Assembly (NCBI RefSeq): GCF_029767005.1
Contig: NZ_JARUQR010000001.1
Span: 1,173,028-1,237,027, forward strand
DNA: 64,000 nucleotides
Direction of reading: 5' to 3'
Source: Thiomicrorhabdus sp. ZW0627
Lineage (GTDB): Bacteria > Pseudomonadota > Gammaproteobacteria > Thiomicrospirales > Thiomicrospiraceae
Numbering within the stretch: position 1 is the first letter of the stretch; each line of letters opens with the position of its first letter. A model generated the notes under the pieces. That model was given only the letters and a program-made list of their open reading frames with translations, had not been told where the DNA came from and did no database searches. Shown one piece after another: positions 1 to 9,742 of the stretch. The position numbers and the translations under genes were made by a program.

Positions 1-54
1 GACGACCAAGCTACTCAGACCCCTTCCAAGACTTCAGAACAGGAAACGCAATGA
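1..54 (+). CDS. C-terminal end of a small ORF upstream of lysA (possible LptM/YifL-like lipoprotein)
   Basis: The first frame is open from the window edge and ends at a TGA at 52-54, giving a short polar tail rich in Gln, Thr, Ser and Glu. Its stop overlaps the lysA start (ATGA), which means translational coupling. In many gammaproteobacteria the gene just before lysA is the tiny lipoprotein lptM (yifL), whose C terminus is a low-complexity polar tail like this one. The lipobox would lie outside the window, so the identity is inferred only from position and composition. Confidence 0.3.
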   Translation, partial: DDQATQTPSKTSEQETQ

Positions 55-1313
55 CACAGCCTTTTCACTACAAGAACGACACCCTGTTTGTCGAAAACGT
101 CAGTTTGCAAAAATTGGCCCAGGATTTCGGCACACCGCTTTATGTCTACTCCAGAACCGAGCTGGAAAACCGCTGGCTGGCGTTTGACCAAGCCTTCGGC
201 AACCAACCGCACCTGGTCTGCTACGCGGTCAAAACCAACTCAAACATTGCTGTTCTGAACGTATTGGCCAAATTGGGTGCAGGCTTCGACATTGTTTCTC
301 AAGGTGAGCTGGAACGCGTACTACGTGCAGGCGGTGAGCCGTCTAAAGTAGTGTTCTCGGGTGTGGCGAAACAGTCGTCGGAAATCGAACGCGCTCTGGA
401 AGTCGGAATCCGCTGCTTCAACATCGAATCACACGCCGAACTGGACCGCATTCAAGCAGTGGCGGAACGCATGGATAAGATTGCAAATGTCTCCATTCGC
501 GTGAATCCGGATGTGGATGCGAAAACCCATCCGTACATCTCCACCGGTCTGAAAGACAACAAATTCGGTGTCGACATCAACACGGCGCCTGAACTGTATG
601 CCGATGCCTGTGCCTGTTCTCACGTTAACCCGATTGGAATCGACTGTCATATCGGTTCTCAGCTAACGGAAATCAGCCCGTTTGTGGATGCACTTGAGCG
701 TGTTTTGGCATTGAAAGAACAATTGGCCGAAGTCGGTATCGACATTCACCACTTGGATTTGGGCGGCGGTCTCGGCATTCAATACACAGATGAAACACCT
801 CCGCCGATTAGCGATTACATTCAGGCTCTGATTAATAAACTTAACGATGACAGTGTCGAGGTGATTATCGAACCTGGTCGCGCCATTGCCGGTAACGCCG
901 GTGTCTTATTAACGGAAGTGGAATTTTTAAAGCCGACCGAGCATAAGAACTTCGCGATTATCGATGCAGCCATGAACGACCTGATTCGCCCGGCTCTTTA
1001 CCAGGCCTATCAGGAAATCCTGCCGGTCTCTCCACGTGAAGACGGTATGGATGCCAAATGGGATATCGTTGGCCCCGTCTGTGAAACCGGTGACTTCCTT
1101 GGTAAGGATCGTCAGCTAAACCTTAAGGCAGGCGATTTACTGGCTGTTATGTCGTCTGGCGCTTACGGTTTCACCATGAGCTCCAACTACAACACGCGCC
1201 CGCGTGCGGCGGAAATCCTGGTTCAAAACGAACAGGCCTGGTTGATTCGCCCTCGTGAGACTTATGAAGAGCTAATGGGATCGGAAAGACTCGTCGGCGA
1301 AAGCCAAGAATAA
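51..1313 (+). CDS. lysA: Diaminopimelate decarboxylase LysA
   Basis: PLP-dependent decarboxylase that converts meso-diaminopimelate to L-lysine, the last step of lysine synthesis, in the cytosol. The 420 residues match the usual family length. The PLP lysine is K61 in CYAVKTNSN; HIGSQ, the glycine-rich phosphate loop GGGLGIQY and EPGRAIAGNAG follow in the expected order, and the C-terminal domain has the substrate cysteine in VGPVCETGDFLGKD. The start ATG overlaps the stop of the preceding small ORF and is preceded by an AGGAAA ribosome site. dapF often follows in relatives, but here the next gene is convergent, so the transcript ends at the hairpin just downstream. Confidence 0.97.
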   Translation: MTQPFHYKNDTLFVENVSLQKLAQDFGTPLYVYSRTELENRWLAFDQAFGNQPHLVCYAVKTNSNIAVLNVLAKLGAGFDIVSQGELERVLRAGGEPSKVVFSGVAKQSSEIERALEVGIRCFNIESHAELDRIQAVAERMDKIANVSIRVNPDVDAKTHPYISTGLKDNKFGVDINTAPELYADACACSHVNPIGIDCHIGSQLTEISPFVDALERVLALKEQLAEVGIDIHHLDLGGGLGIQYTDETPPPISDYIQALINKLNDDSVEVIIEPGRAIAGNAGVLLTEVEFLKPTEHKNFAIIDAAMNDLIRPALYQAYQEILPVSPREDGMDAKWDIVGPVCETGDFLGKDRQLNLKAGDLLAVMSSGAYGFTMSSNYNTRPRAAEILVQNEQAWLIRPRETYEELMGSERLVGESQE

Positions 1314-1329
1314 ACATCCCTTACGAAAG

Positions 1330-1370
1330 TCCCCTGTGTCATCGTTTTACCAGACACCGGGGATTTCTTT
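1330..1370 (+). terminator. Rho-independent terminator of lysA
   Basis: TCCCCTGTGTC (1330-1340) pairs with GACACCGGGGA (1353-1363) with one mismatch, followed by a T-rich stretch. It lies 16 bases after the lysA stop and just before the 3' end of the convergent gene. Confidence 0.8.
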
Positions 1371-1382
1371 AATTGGAATACA

Positions 1383-2564
1383 TTACAACTTCCCTGTTGC
1401 CTGCCAAAGATGCAAATCGGCTAATTGCTTGGACGTCGGCAAACAATTCTCTTCCCCTCTCACACGTATGATTTCGCTGTGCTCGAGCTGTGGATCGGAA
1501 TCAATCAATGCCGCCCATAATTTATCCCCGTCCATCCAGGCGATCAATATCGTAGATGCTTTAGAAACATCTGACGGATAGTCAGTCATCCAGGCATGCT
1601 GCTGTTCGACACTCAACTGAATCCAATCCTTCAGGTTCGTCAATTTCTCAAAAGGCCGCGACGAAGCACGCAATCGCTCAATCAAGTCGCTTTCAACCTC
1701 TGCACCTTGAGGCTCCGCTCTGTCCACAGCCATCTTTAACCAGGCCTGATAGATTTCAGTCACTTCAACCAGATAACGGCTGTTTCCGATACGTGCTACT
1801 TCCTCTTCGGACAATTCGAGATTTTCGGCTAGACGGTAAGCGTCCTCCAACAGTGCCACCATGCTCTGACACTGCATCGGACGGCAAGGAAGCTGCGCCA
1901 AAGCCTGATGCAGACGACAACCGATCAGTTCGGGAAAACGGGCCGCCAAAGACAGGGCCATCGAATTGATTCGAGGTAGCGACTGCAAGGCTTGCAAACG
2001 CCGATCATCCATCAGACAAATTTCGACCTGTTCGGCAATCTCCTGATTGATCCAGCGTAAACGTAAATTACGCAAAAACTTGACCGTTTCTTCCTTGCCC
2101 GGCCAACCGACTTGAGCGGCCATTTCCACGCGTTTACCCGACAATAACGCCACGATTTCCGGCTCTTCCAAACCGGAAGAAACCAAACGCCAAGCCAATA
2201 AAGGCGCATGATCGAGCAGTTCAAGAATCTGAGGATATTTGCCGCAATAATGCAGTAAGGTCAATTGATGGCTTGGAAACAAGGCACAGCTGTCACAAAC
2301 CCACTTGGGAATCTGTTTGCGCCAATAGGAGAGTTGGGAGAAATTCGACCATTCAAACACCAGCAGACCGGCTGGATAATCCGGTATGGGATCGGAATCG
2401 AGCATCATTCGATCCCAGCCAATCACTTCAATCACACCAAGTGACGGCATTTCCTTACGTCCGTCAATCCACAAGGTCTGTTCGACTTCATCCCAGTAAC
2501 ATTCTTTGGCTAAACGTTGTTGTACTTGTGCCAGAGGGGATGAAGGAAGCAGTTTACGCTTCAA
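1383..2564 (-). CDS. Conserved hypothetical, PcfJ-like
   Basis: A 393-residue soluble protein with no signal peptide or membrane segment. The middle (about 140-240) has the pattern of PcfJ-like proteins: a short helix ending VGWP, a Leu/Arg-rich helix, DDRRLQALQSLPRINS, then a Leu/Ala-rich helix. I recognise this pattern only loosely and no function follows from it. Its start lies 11 bp inside the end of the HD-GYP regulator gene, so it is translationally coupled as the third gene of the kinase/regulator operon, suggesting a role in the same pathway. The protein is rich in Trp and Leu. It could be an effector or regulator of the phosphodiesterase; that is guesswork. Confidence 0.55.
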   Translation of the reverse strand: MKRKLLPSSPLAQVQQRLAKECYWDEVEQTLWIDGRKEMPSLGVIEVIGWDRMMLDSDPIPDYPAGLLVFEWSNFSQLSYWRKQIPKWVCDSCALFPSHQLTLLHYCGKYPQILELLDHAPLLAWRLVSSGLEEPEIVALLSGKRVEMAAQVGWPGKEETVKFLRNLRLRWINQEIAEQVEICLMDDRRLQALQSLPRINSMALSLAARFPELIGCRLHQALAQLPCRPMQCQSMVALLEDAYRLAENLELSEEEVARIGNSRYLVEVTEIYQAWLKMAVDRAEPQGAEVESDLIERLRASSRPFEKLTNLKDWIQLSVEQQHAWMTDYPSDVSKASTILIAWMDGDKLWAALIDSDPQLEHSEIIRVRGEENCLPTSKQLADLHLWQATGKL

Positions 2565-3618
2565 AATAGGTTTCCCTGACTTTCAGTATTTCAGGCAACA
2601 CCTGAACAAAACAGTCGACCAAGTCAGGATCGAAGTGCTTGCCCTTCTCTTTTTCAAGCAGATCGATGGCCTTTTCAACAGACCAAGCCGCCTTGTACGG
2701 ACGCTCCGAGGTCAAGGCGTCAAATACGTCTGCAATTGCCACGATACGTCCCTCGATCGGGATATCCTTGCCCGATAACCCATTAGGGTAGCCTTTACCG
2801 TCATATTTTTCGTGATGGGTGAGCGCAATCTTATAGGCAACCTTCAACACTTCCGACTTGGAATCTTCAAGGATCTTAGCTCCAATCAGGACATGATTCT
2901 GCATAGCCTGAAACTCTTCCGAACTCAGTTTTCCCGGCTTCAGCAGAATGTTGTCGGAAACACCAATCTTACCGATATCGTGCATCGGAGAACCGAGTTC
3001 GATCAGACGTGCATGCTCTTCACTCAAACCACACTGCTTTGCAATCCAATATGAGAACAGGCTCACACGTTTGACGTGGTTACCCGTTTCATTATCCCGG
3101 TATTCACCGGCACGCCCCAAACGCTGAACGATTTCAAGATTGGCTTCATTCAACTCTTTGGTTCTTTCACGAACCTTCTGGTCAAGCTTCTGATTCTGTT
3201 CCATCAACCGCTTGCGTAGGAACCAATTTTCCAACTGCAACTCGACACGTTTAACCAACTCGTTTTGGTCAAACGGCTTCATCACATAATCGTTACCGCC
3301 GGAGTTCAAAGCTTTATTGCGGTTAGACTGATCGTTTTGCGCCGTCAGCATGATAACCGGCGGTTTATAACCGCCGCTAAACTTCTGGTTAATCAAAGAC
3401 AGAACGCCAAAACCGTCTAAAACCGGCATATTGATGTCGAGCAGAATCAGGTCGACCGGCGTTTCGTTAAGTATGCCGGCAACATGTAAAGGATTAGAGC
3501 AAGTAATCACATTCGAATAATCCCGGCTCTCGAACACATCCTGAACCAGCTCCAGATTCACCTCTTGATCATCCACAACCAAGATCTTCGCTTGTCGTAA
3601 TACTTCACTTGGGACCAT
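2554..3618 (-). CDS. Response regulator with HD-GYP c-di-GMP phosphodiesterase domain (RpfG-like)
   Basis: A 354-residue RpfG-type regulator. The receiver domain (about 10-130) has the DD pair in VVDDQEVN, the phospho-acceptor in LLDINMP and the Lys in MKPFDQ. A short coiled coil (about 130-160) links it to an HD-GYP domain (about 165-345) with the metal dyad in MHDIGKIG, HHEKYDGKGYPNG and the helix after it. HD-GYP enzymes hydrolyse c-di-GMP to GMP. It starts only 4 bp after the hybrid kinase gene ends, so the kinase is its obvious partner. All catalytic motifs look intact, so an active enzyme controlled by phosphorylation is expected. Confidence 0.92.
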   Translation of the reverse strand: MVPSEVLRQAKILVVDDQEVNLELVQDVFESRDYSNVITCSNPLHVAGILNETPVDLILLDINMPVLDGFGVLSLINQKFSGGYKPPVIMLTAQNDQSNRNKALNSGGNDYVMKPFDQNELVKRVELQLENWFLRKRLMEQNQKLDQKVRERTKELNEANLEIVQRLGRAGEYRDNETGNHVKRVSLFSYWIAKQCGLSEEHARLIELGSPMHDIGKIGVSDNILLKPGKLSSEEFQAMQNHVLIGAKILEDSKSEVLKVAYKIALTHHEKYDGKGYPNGLSGKDIPIEGRIVAIADVFDALTSERPYKAAWSVEKAIDLLEKEKGKHFDPDLVDCFVQVLPEILKVRETYFEA

Positions 3619-3622
3619 TTTC

Positions 3623-5923
3623 TTAATCCAGGTTTTGCAATAATGACATGATCTGTTTCACGTCCATTGGTTTCGTTAAATAGCCATCAAAACCGATTTT
3701 CATTCCATGTTCGATTTCATGAGGCATTGCTTTCGCAGTTAGGGCATAAATCTTCGTACCTTTTTCGATCAAAGACGGCATTTTCTTCAAGATTTGAAGC
3801 CCTTCTTCTCCGCTCATCCCTGGCAGATCCAAATCCATAAAAATACATTCCGGCAACAGCTCGTCGGCTTTTTCAATACCGATTTCGGCCATCGGTGCAA
3901 TCGTCAATTCAAAGCCATCCAACATCTCAAACACCTCGCTCATAAGCTGCATGTTCATAGGATTGTCTTCAATGTACAACACCTGCTTGTTATTCGGAAC
4001 GGGTACAATCTTTTCCTTACTTGTCGGCTCTTCTTTTAAACCTTGTGAAAAGATCTGCTTTTGAAGCTCAGCTAAATCGAATTGAGTGTCATCCACAATT
4101 GGTAACTCAAACCAGAATACGGATCCCTCACCCTCAACACTATTGAACCCGATACCGCCGCCCATAAGGTGCACAATCTTTTCGGTGATACTCAAACCGA
4201 TTCCGGTCCCTTCAATGGCCTTGCTTTCATGCCCCAAGCGATTAAACGGTTCAAACACTTTACCCTGTTTTTCGGCTGGAATACCGATTCCCGTATCGGC
4301 GACACTTACTTTGAACATCGGCCGGGAGCCGTTTAACGTTTCCTCACAATGAATCTGTACCTCGCCTTCAGGACGATTGTATTTGATCGCATTGGACAGG
4401 AAGTTCAACAGCACCTGCTTGACCCGTGTCGAATCCCCCAACACTTTTATCTGACAATTCGTGTGAGGCAGATAAGTCACTTTGATGCCACTGCGTTCCG
4501 CCATCGGCTGGATCGTCGACAACGAACTCTGAATAACGGATTTCATATTGATCGCATCAAGATTCATTGCCAGAGAACCGGTCTCGATTTTGGACAATTC
4601 CAACACCTGATTTATCAGTTCAAGCAGATGCTGACCGGATTGGCGGATATTCTGTAACTGACGGGCCTGTTTACCAGACAACTCCGAATTTTCCAATAAT
4701 TCGGAGAACCCCAGAATGGAATTAAGCGGCGTTCTCAACTCGTGACTCATACTGGATAGGAACTCCGATTTGGCCCGGTTCGCCGATTCCGCTTCCTGCT
4801 TGGCTTTTTCAAGCTCACTCAACTTCTCTTTCAGAGCTTCTTCGACTTCCTTCAATTCGGTAATATCAATTGCGGAAACCAGAATCCCTTTGACCTTTCC
4901 GTCTTCATCGAAAATCGGGAACTTATCGCTTCTGACCCACATTTTCTTATTCAACGTTTCAAATGGCTCGACGATTCCTGTCTTAGGCTTCTGGCTTTGA
5001 ATAACCTCCAGGTCCGCTTGGTAATAAGCCTCGGCCTCATTCGGCCATAGCTCTTCAGTACTTTTTCCATCCATCTCAGAGGATGGCAGGCCAAACCATT
5101 TGGCGGCAGTCGGATTGGTTTTGATAATGTTATTCTGGGTATCCTTATAAAGGATCATCGCGCCGACGGAATCCAGCAACAGCTTCCACTCCAGCTCATT
5201 GGCCTCCGACTGTAGCTGGGCTTTTTTCAGGTCGGTTACATCCGTACGGATGGAGATATAGTGCTCAACCTCACTTACATGATTCATAATCGGTTGAATC
5301 GTCGATTCCACCCAATAAAGATCTCCACGCTTGTTCCGGTTACAAATGGTTCCATGCCAAGCCTGTCCGCCAGCAATAGTACGCCAGACCTCCCTAAAAA
5401 AACCTTTCACATGAACACCGGAATTCAGAATCGCATGATCCTCTCCAATCAATTCTTCCAGTGAATAGCCGGAAATTTCAACGAACTTGGAATTGGCCGA
5501 CAGGATTGTTCCATTCTTATCCGTTTTCGATACAATCGCGTGGTTGTTAACCGCAAACATATCCCCCCAGACATTGGTGAGAAAAACGCTTGAATATTGG
5601 TCAAGCAACCCATCATCTTCCGTCAGTTGGTGAATCGCTTTTTGTAACACCGGTTTGATTTGATTCAAAGCGATGGTTTCGTCGAACGTACCATCTCTGA
5701 TGATTGGATAACACTCTTGGAAAACGGCCATCGGTTCCGCGAAATGCTGCTGGGTCTGTTCGGGAAGTGCTTCGAACAGTTCTGTCACCATCTTAAGCTG
5801 TATACCCAGAGCATGGACTAATCGAGAATCAAGAGAGGTGAAACATGCCAACTTATCGCATAAGATGCTGATGGCATAAATCTCATTTGCAATGAAGTTT
5901 GCTACCTGAACCCCTGACTTCAT
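3623..5923 (-). CDS. Cytoplasmic hybrid histidine kinase (PAS-PAS-HisKA-HATPase-REC)
   Basis: A 766-residue sensor kinase with no membrane segment. An all-helical N terminus of about 120 residues of unknown type is followed by two PAS domains (about 125-235 and 245-355; the first has the RNKRGDLYW pattern of flavin/haem-type PAS), a coiled coil, HisKA with the phospho-His in MSHELRTPLNS, a HATPase domain (N box NAIKYN, DTGIGIP, GTGIGLSI) and a C-terminal receiver (ECIFMDLDLPGMSG). Ribosome site AAAGGACGAG before ATG at 5923. It heads the operon with the HD-GYP regulator. The input signal is unknown; soluble PAS domains suggest redox, oxygen or a small ligand inside the cell. Confidence 0.9.
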   Translation of the reverse strand: MKSGVQVANFIANEIYAISILCDKLACFTSLDSRLVHALGIQLKMVTELFEALPEQTQQHFAEPMAVFQECYPIIRDGTFDETIALNQIKPVLQKAIHQLTEDDGLLDQYSSVFLTNVWGDMFAVNNHAIVSKTDKNGTILSANSKFVEISGYSLEELIGEDHAILNSGVHVKGFFREVWRTIAGGQAWHGTICNRNKRGDLYWVESTIQPIMNHVSEVEHYISIRTDVTDLKKAQLQSEANELEWKLLLDSVGAMILYKDTQNNIIKTNPTAAKWFGLPSSEMDGKSTEELWPNEAEAYYQADLEVIQSQKPKTGIVEPFETLNKKMWVRSDKFPIFDEDGKVKGILVSAIDITELKEVEEALKEKLSELEKAKQEAESANRAKSEFLSSMSHELRTPLNSILGFSELLENSELSGKQARQLQNIRQSGQHLLELINQVLELSKIETGSLAMNLDAINMKSVIQSSLSTIQPMAERSGIKVTYLPHTNCQIKVLGDSTRVKQVLLNFLSNAIKYNRPEGEVQIHCEETLNGSRPMFKVSVADTGIGIPAEKQGKVFEPFNRLGHESKAIEGTGIGLSITEKIVHLMGGGIGFNSVEGEGSVFWFELPIVDDTQFDLAELQKQIFSQGLKEEPTSKEKIVPVPNNKQVLYIEDNPMNMQLMSEVFEMLDGFELTIAPMAEIGIEKADELLPECIFMDLDLPGMSGEEGLQILKKMPSLIEKGTKIYALTAKAMPHEIEHGMKIGFDGYLTKPMDVKQIMSLLQNLD

Positions 5924-5955
5924 ACTCGTCCTTTAACCTCTACCAATGACCCTAC

Positions 5956-7149
5956 TTACCAGCTTTGCGAAACCTTGAAGAAGAACGATTTCAGATACTC
6001 GGTTTCCGGAATCGCAGGATGTACCGGATGATCCGGCCCCTGATGTCCTTGATCAAACAGCTGAACTTGGCGGTCAATGTGTCTCGCCGCCGACTGGACC
6101 TGTGCCAACAAAAGGTCTCTGCTCATGTGGTGCGAACACGAAGCAGACACCAATACCCCGTCGATCTCCAACAGACGCATAGCGATTTCATTAATTCGAC
6201 GATACCCTTCCGAGCCCTGCTTCAAATCTTTCTTACGCTTCACAAATGCAGGAGGATCAACGATCACCACATCAAATTTATCCGCTTCCAAACGCAAAGC
6301 GTTGAGTACGTCAAAGGCATTGCCTTGAATCAGAGTCATCTTCTCTGACACACCGTTAAGGGCGGCATTGCGTTCGACGCCATCCAGCGCAGCTTCCGAA
6401 GCATCGATACAAGTAACCGATTCAGCACCGGCCACGGCCGCTTCAATTCCCCAACCACCGAGATAACTGAATACATCCAGAACACGCTTACCTTTGACCA
6501 GATCCTGAAGACGTTTACGGGCCATACGGTGATCATAGAACCAGCCGGTTTTTTGTCCGCCTTCCACCGGAATGGCAAATTTGGCACCGTTCTCTTCAAT
6601 CGTAATCTCTTCCGGTAAGCTACCTAAGGCAACCTCTTCATAGAGAGCCAACCCTTCCAACTCCCGGCTCTTGGTGTCATTACGGAGTACAACCGCCTGG
6701 GGATGGTACAAGTTCTCCAAAACTTGAATGATGTCATCTTTAACCGCTTCCATTCCAGCTGTTGTGATTTGGGCCACGAAAACGTCGCCAAAACGGTCAA
6801 CCACCAACCCCGGCAAACCATCACTTTCACCGAAAACCAGACGGTAATAAGGCTGATCGAAGTTCAATTCACGCAAGGCCTGTGCAGCCTGAATCCGACG
6901 CTTCAGGAACTTGGCGTTCAACTCCACTTTCGAATTACGGCTAAGCAGACGGCCGCAGATCAGCGTGTTGGGATTCACGTACCCCATTCCCAGCGGTTTG
7001 CCGTTTGCCGCCTCAATAATCACTTGCTGACCCGCCTCGAAATCTTTCAATGGCGTGATTGTATTATCGACTTCGTTACTGAATATCCACAGATGCCCCT
7101 GCTTGATCCGGCGCTCTTCATTTTTTTTCAAACGTAAACTGGCTAACAT
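5956..7149 (-). CDS. rlmI: 23S rRNA (cytosine-C5) methyltransferase, RlmI family
   Basis: SAM-dependent rRNA methyltransferase of the RlmI/COG1092 type, which in E. coli makes m5C1962 of 23S rRNA. An N-terminal PUA-like domain (LKKNEERRIKQGHLWIFSNEV) is followed by an EEHEE segment and a Rossmann methyltransferase core with DVFSYLGGWG (SAM loop), the catalytic-loop PPAFVK and the late SASCSHHMS cysteine. An upstream in-frame GTG at 7167 would add six residues; I chose the ATG at 7149 because family members start at this point, though no strong ribosome site decides it. It is separated from gcvH by a terminator, so it probably has its own promoter. Confidence 0.9.
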   Translation of the reverse strand: MLASLRLKKNEERRIKQGHLWIFSNEVDNTITPLKDFEAGQQVIIEAANGKPLGMGYVNPNTLICGRLLSRNSKVELNAKFLKRRIQAAQALRELNFDQPYYRLVFGESDGLPGLVVDRFGDVFVAQITTAGMEAVKDDIIQVLENLYHPQAVVLRNDTKSRELEGLALYEEVALGSLPEEITIEENGAKFAIPVEGGQKTGWFYDHRMARKRLQDLVKGKRVLDVFSYLGGWGIEAAVAGAESVTCIDASEAALDGVERNAALNGVSEKMTLIQGNAFDVLNALRLEADKFDVVIVDPPAFVKRKKDLKQGSEGYRRINEIAMRLLEIDGVLVSASCSHHMSRDLLLAQVQSAARHIDRQVQLFDQGHQGPDHPVHPAIPETEYLKSFFFKVSQSW

Positions 7150-7195
7150 ATTTTTACGCAACTTCACTTATTTATTGTAAGGGTATTAAATACAC

Positions 7196-7220
7196 AAAAT
7201 GCACCGCTTGGGTGCATTTT
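7196..7220 (-). terminator. Rho-independent terminator of gcvH
   Basis: A perfect 10-bp stem AAAATGCACC / GGTGCATTTT with a 5-base loop, 30 bases past the gcvH stop on the minus strand, with T-rich sequence after the stem. Confidence 0.85.
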
Positions 7221-7250
7221 GCTATATACAAATTTGATGTTTAGCCGTAC

Positions 7251-7640
7251 TCAGACGCTATCGATCAACGCTTGGTACTCACTGTCGGACATTAGATCTT
7301 CCAACTCTGAATCATCATGCGGTGCAATCTTGAACAACCATCCACCATCATAAGGCTCGTCGTTGATCAACTCCGGCTCGTCTTCCAACGCCTCATTGAT
7401 TTCAACGATTTCCCCGCTGATTGGCGCATAGATTTCAGAAGCGGTCTTAACCGATTCCAATGACATCACATCCTCTTCCGCCGATACATCCGTACCCAAC
7501 TCAGGAAAAGTCACACTCATCAACTCGCCCAGAGAATCCTGTGCGAAGTCTGTAATGCCGACGACCGCATTGCCATCTTCATCGATGTATACCCACTCGT
7601 GCGTCTGGGCATATTTCAGGTGACTTGGTAAAACACTCAT
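7251..7640 (-). CDS. gcvH: Glycine cleavage system H protein
   Basis: A 129-residue lipoyl carrier that shuttles the aminomethyl group between the P, T and L proteins of glycine cleavage. The lipoyl lysine is K65 in SLESVKTASEIYAP, followed by the standard GEIVEINEAL and the acidic C terminus. The start used is the ATG at 7640, with ribosome site GGAGAGAAAG directly upstream; an earlier in-frame codon at 7658 has no such site and breaks family alignment. gcvT and gcvP are not in the window, so the gene stands alone; an H protein encoded alone may also serve in lipoate transfer, but that is not shown here. Confidence 0.96.
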   Translation of the reverse strand: MSVLPSHLKYAQTHEWVYIDEDGNAVVGITDFAQDSLGELMSVTFPELGTDVSAEEDVMSLESVKTASEIYAPISGEIVEINEALEDEPELINDEPYDGGWLFKIAPHDDSELEDLMSDSEYQALIDSV

Positions 7641-7734
7641 TCTTTCTCTCCAAAACAACAGTTCTATCGAAGAATAATAACATTAATATCGTTTCTACGA
7701 CCTCAAAAACAGCCGTTTTTTACGATAAAAACCG

Positions 7735-9585
7735 TCAATTTCCTTGGGCAACCACTTCAACTCTGTCGCGCCCATTCTGCTTGGCTTTATATAAAGCCTT
7801 ATCGACACGTTTCAAGAGCGTGTTATCGGTATCCCATTTCGTCAATTCGGCAACTCCCAAACTCACCGTTATTTGCGTTGGCACATCTATCGCCGTCAAG
7901 GAGTTTATGGCCTCCTTGAGCCGCTGTGCAATCTGATACGCTTCATGCTCATCGGTTTCCGGCAGAATGATCAAAAACTCCTCGCCCCCATAACGGCACA
8001 GCACATCCGTATTACGCAGTAACTGTTGCGTGGCCTTGGTCACTTCAACCAGAACCTTGTCCCCGACATCGTGACCATAGGTATCGTTAACCTTCTTGAA
8101 GTGGTCGATGTCGTACATGATGATCGAAACCGGCGTGTGATAACGACGCGAACGTTGAATCTCTTTCTCCAAAGCCTGATTACAGGCTAAACGGTTACCG
8201 GCTCCGGTCAATTCATCGGTCACCGTTAGAGTTTTCAGCTCCTTTTCATATTCCTCTATCTGAGTGACATCCTGCATCAGAACGTTATACAGCTTCTCTT
8301 TCAGCCCCCGCATTGGTTTAACCTTAATCAAAAAGATGTGCGGAACGCCATCACGAACGATCTTAACCCTATGACTTTCTTTGGGATGGTTCAGAACATA
8401 ATCCAGCCAGTACTGACCGTTCACTTGTTTCGTTAAAAACCCCTCTTCCTCTTCAAAGGCGTCACTGATGCAATCGTACTGCTCCAATACACTCTCAACA
8501 CTGTCGTATTCCTTAAAAAACTCCAGAAAGTGGCGGTTTACATCCACACCTCTCGATCCGTTAGCGATATAAATGATATCCGAGACCGAATCGATGATCT
8601 GACGGTAGTAACGTTTCTCACGATCCGACTGATGCTTACTCATATAGAGCATAAACAGCAACAACAGCAATAGAATGATGCTTAAACTGATTACAAGATA
8701 CTTCTGCAACACCCAGGTGGTTTGAGTGAAATCGATCTGCCCGATATCGGTAAACGTTAACCAATAGGCCAAATTTTCATGATATTCATTTTGAACCGGA
8801 ACACGGGTAATCAGATAAGGCTCTGAAACAACATAACCTTGGGCGTTCACCAGATTTGCCGCACCTAAATGCTGGACCAGTGCCAATAAATCGGATTTCG
8901 CACCATCATTCGTCACATAGTAATCGTCGACGAACTGCCCGGTAATGGCTTTGGTCAGCTGCTTCCGGTAACGCTTGTCCGTCAATAAGATGGAATCGAT
9001 ACCGTTTTGCTCACGCAACCGATCGACTAACGGTGTAAATTGTGTAATAACCTCAATCAGTCCCAGGAAATGATTCTTATCATTCACCACCGGCACAATC
9101 GATTTAAAAGTGAGCGAAAACCGGCCAACACTGATTGTCTGTGTCATTTTCGGCGCCTGTAATAATGTGCCGACCTCCGGACGAATATCCGTCAAGTCGT
9201 CACCGACTTTTCCGGTCCAGCTCCGGTAAATGCTATGCCCCTCAACATTGATCAACTGCACCCACAGGTTTTTGAAGCCGTCGTGTGTATTGATATGGGT
9301 GACCAAATTGCTCAACTTGCTCCGTAGTTCCTCATTCGGACGAACCAACAGATCTTCAATAAATGGATTTTCCGCCAGGCTCATCGCTAGCGTTTTCGAC
9401 GAATGTTGCTGATTCTCGATCAGACCATGGACTTTATCAGCCGTCTGTTGCTGATATTCTTGAAACACTTGGCGCTTCAGTTTCTGCTCTGCATAACCGT
9501 AAATAAATGTCGCAATCACCACGGCAATGGCAACCAACACAACCAACAATACGGAATACCGATACTTCCTCACCAAATCCGCCAT
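7735..9585 (-). CDS. Membrane-bound diguanylate cyclase (Cache-type sensor, PAS, GGDEF)
   Basis: A 616-residue inner-membrane protein. TM1 (about 10-30) and TM2 (about 295-317, very Leu-rich) enclose a periplasmic Cache-like sensor containing a HSIYRSWTG pattern. After TM2 comes a PAS-like segment (about 330-450) and a GGDEF domain (about 455-615). The active loop is GGEEF, and the RNTD inhibitory site lies exactly five residues upstream, so an active, product-inhibited cyclase making c-di-GMP from two GTP is expected. The ribosome site is weak. It is monocistronic, between gcvH and umuD. The ligand of the periplasmic domain is unknown. Confidence 0.9.
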   Translation of the reverse strand: MADLVRKYRYSVLLVVLVAIAVVIATFIYGYAEQKLKRQVFQEYQQQTADKVHGLIENQQHSSKTLAMSLAENPFIEDLLVRPNEELRSKLSNLVTHINTHDGFKNLWVQLINVEGHSIYRSWTGKVGDDLTDIRPEVGTLLQAPKMTQTISVGRFSLTFKSIVPVVNDKNHFLGLIEVITQFTPLVDRLREQNGIDSILLTDKRYRKQLTKAITGQFVDDYYVTNDGAKSDLLALVQHLGAANLVNAQGYVVSEPYLITRVPVQNEYHENLAYWLTFTDIGQIDFTQTTWVLQKYLVISLSIILLLLLLFMLYMSKHQSDREKRYYRQIIDSVSDIIYIANGSRGVDVNRHFLEFFKEYDSVESVLEQYDCISDAFEEEEGFLTKQVNGQYWLDYVLNHPKESHRVKIVRDGVPHIFLIKVKPMRGLKEKLYNVLMQDVTQIEEYEKELKTLTVTDELTGAGNRLACNQALEKEIQRSRRYHTPVSIIMYDIDHFKKVNDTYGHDVGDKVLVEVTKATQQLLRNTDVLCRYGGEEFLIILPETDEHEAYQIAQRLKEAINSLTAIDVPTQITVSLGVAELTKWDTDNTLLKRVDKALYKAKQNGRDRVEVVAQGN

Positions 9586-9742
9586 TTTATTTATGGATAT
9601 TGTCTAGTATTCTGCTCTCGACTACGCCAATATTCAAGCACTTAAAGGCCTTACTTCCTAAAAATTTCTTGGGCGCCATCAAAATAAAAAATATCATTCG
9701 GCGCTTATGATTTTTCATTCGACAACCGGAAAGCCCTACCGT

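Noticed and set aside
7641-7734. Possible glycine riboswitch before gcvH
   Set aside because: Only 94 bases separate the genes, and none of the conserved glycine aptamer motifs is visible.
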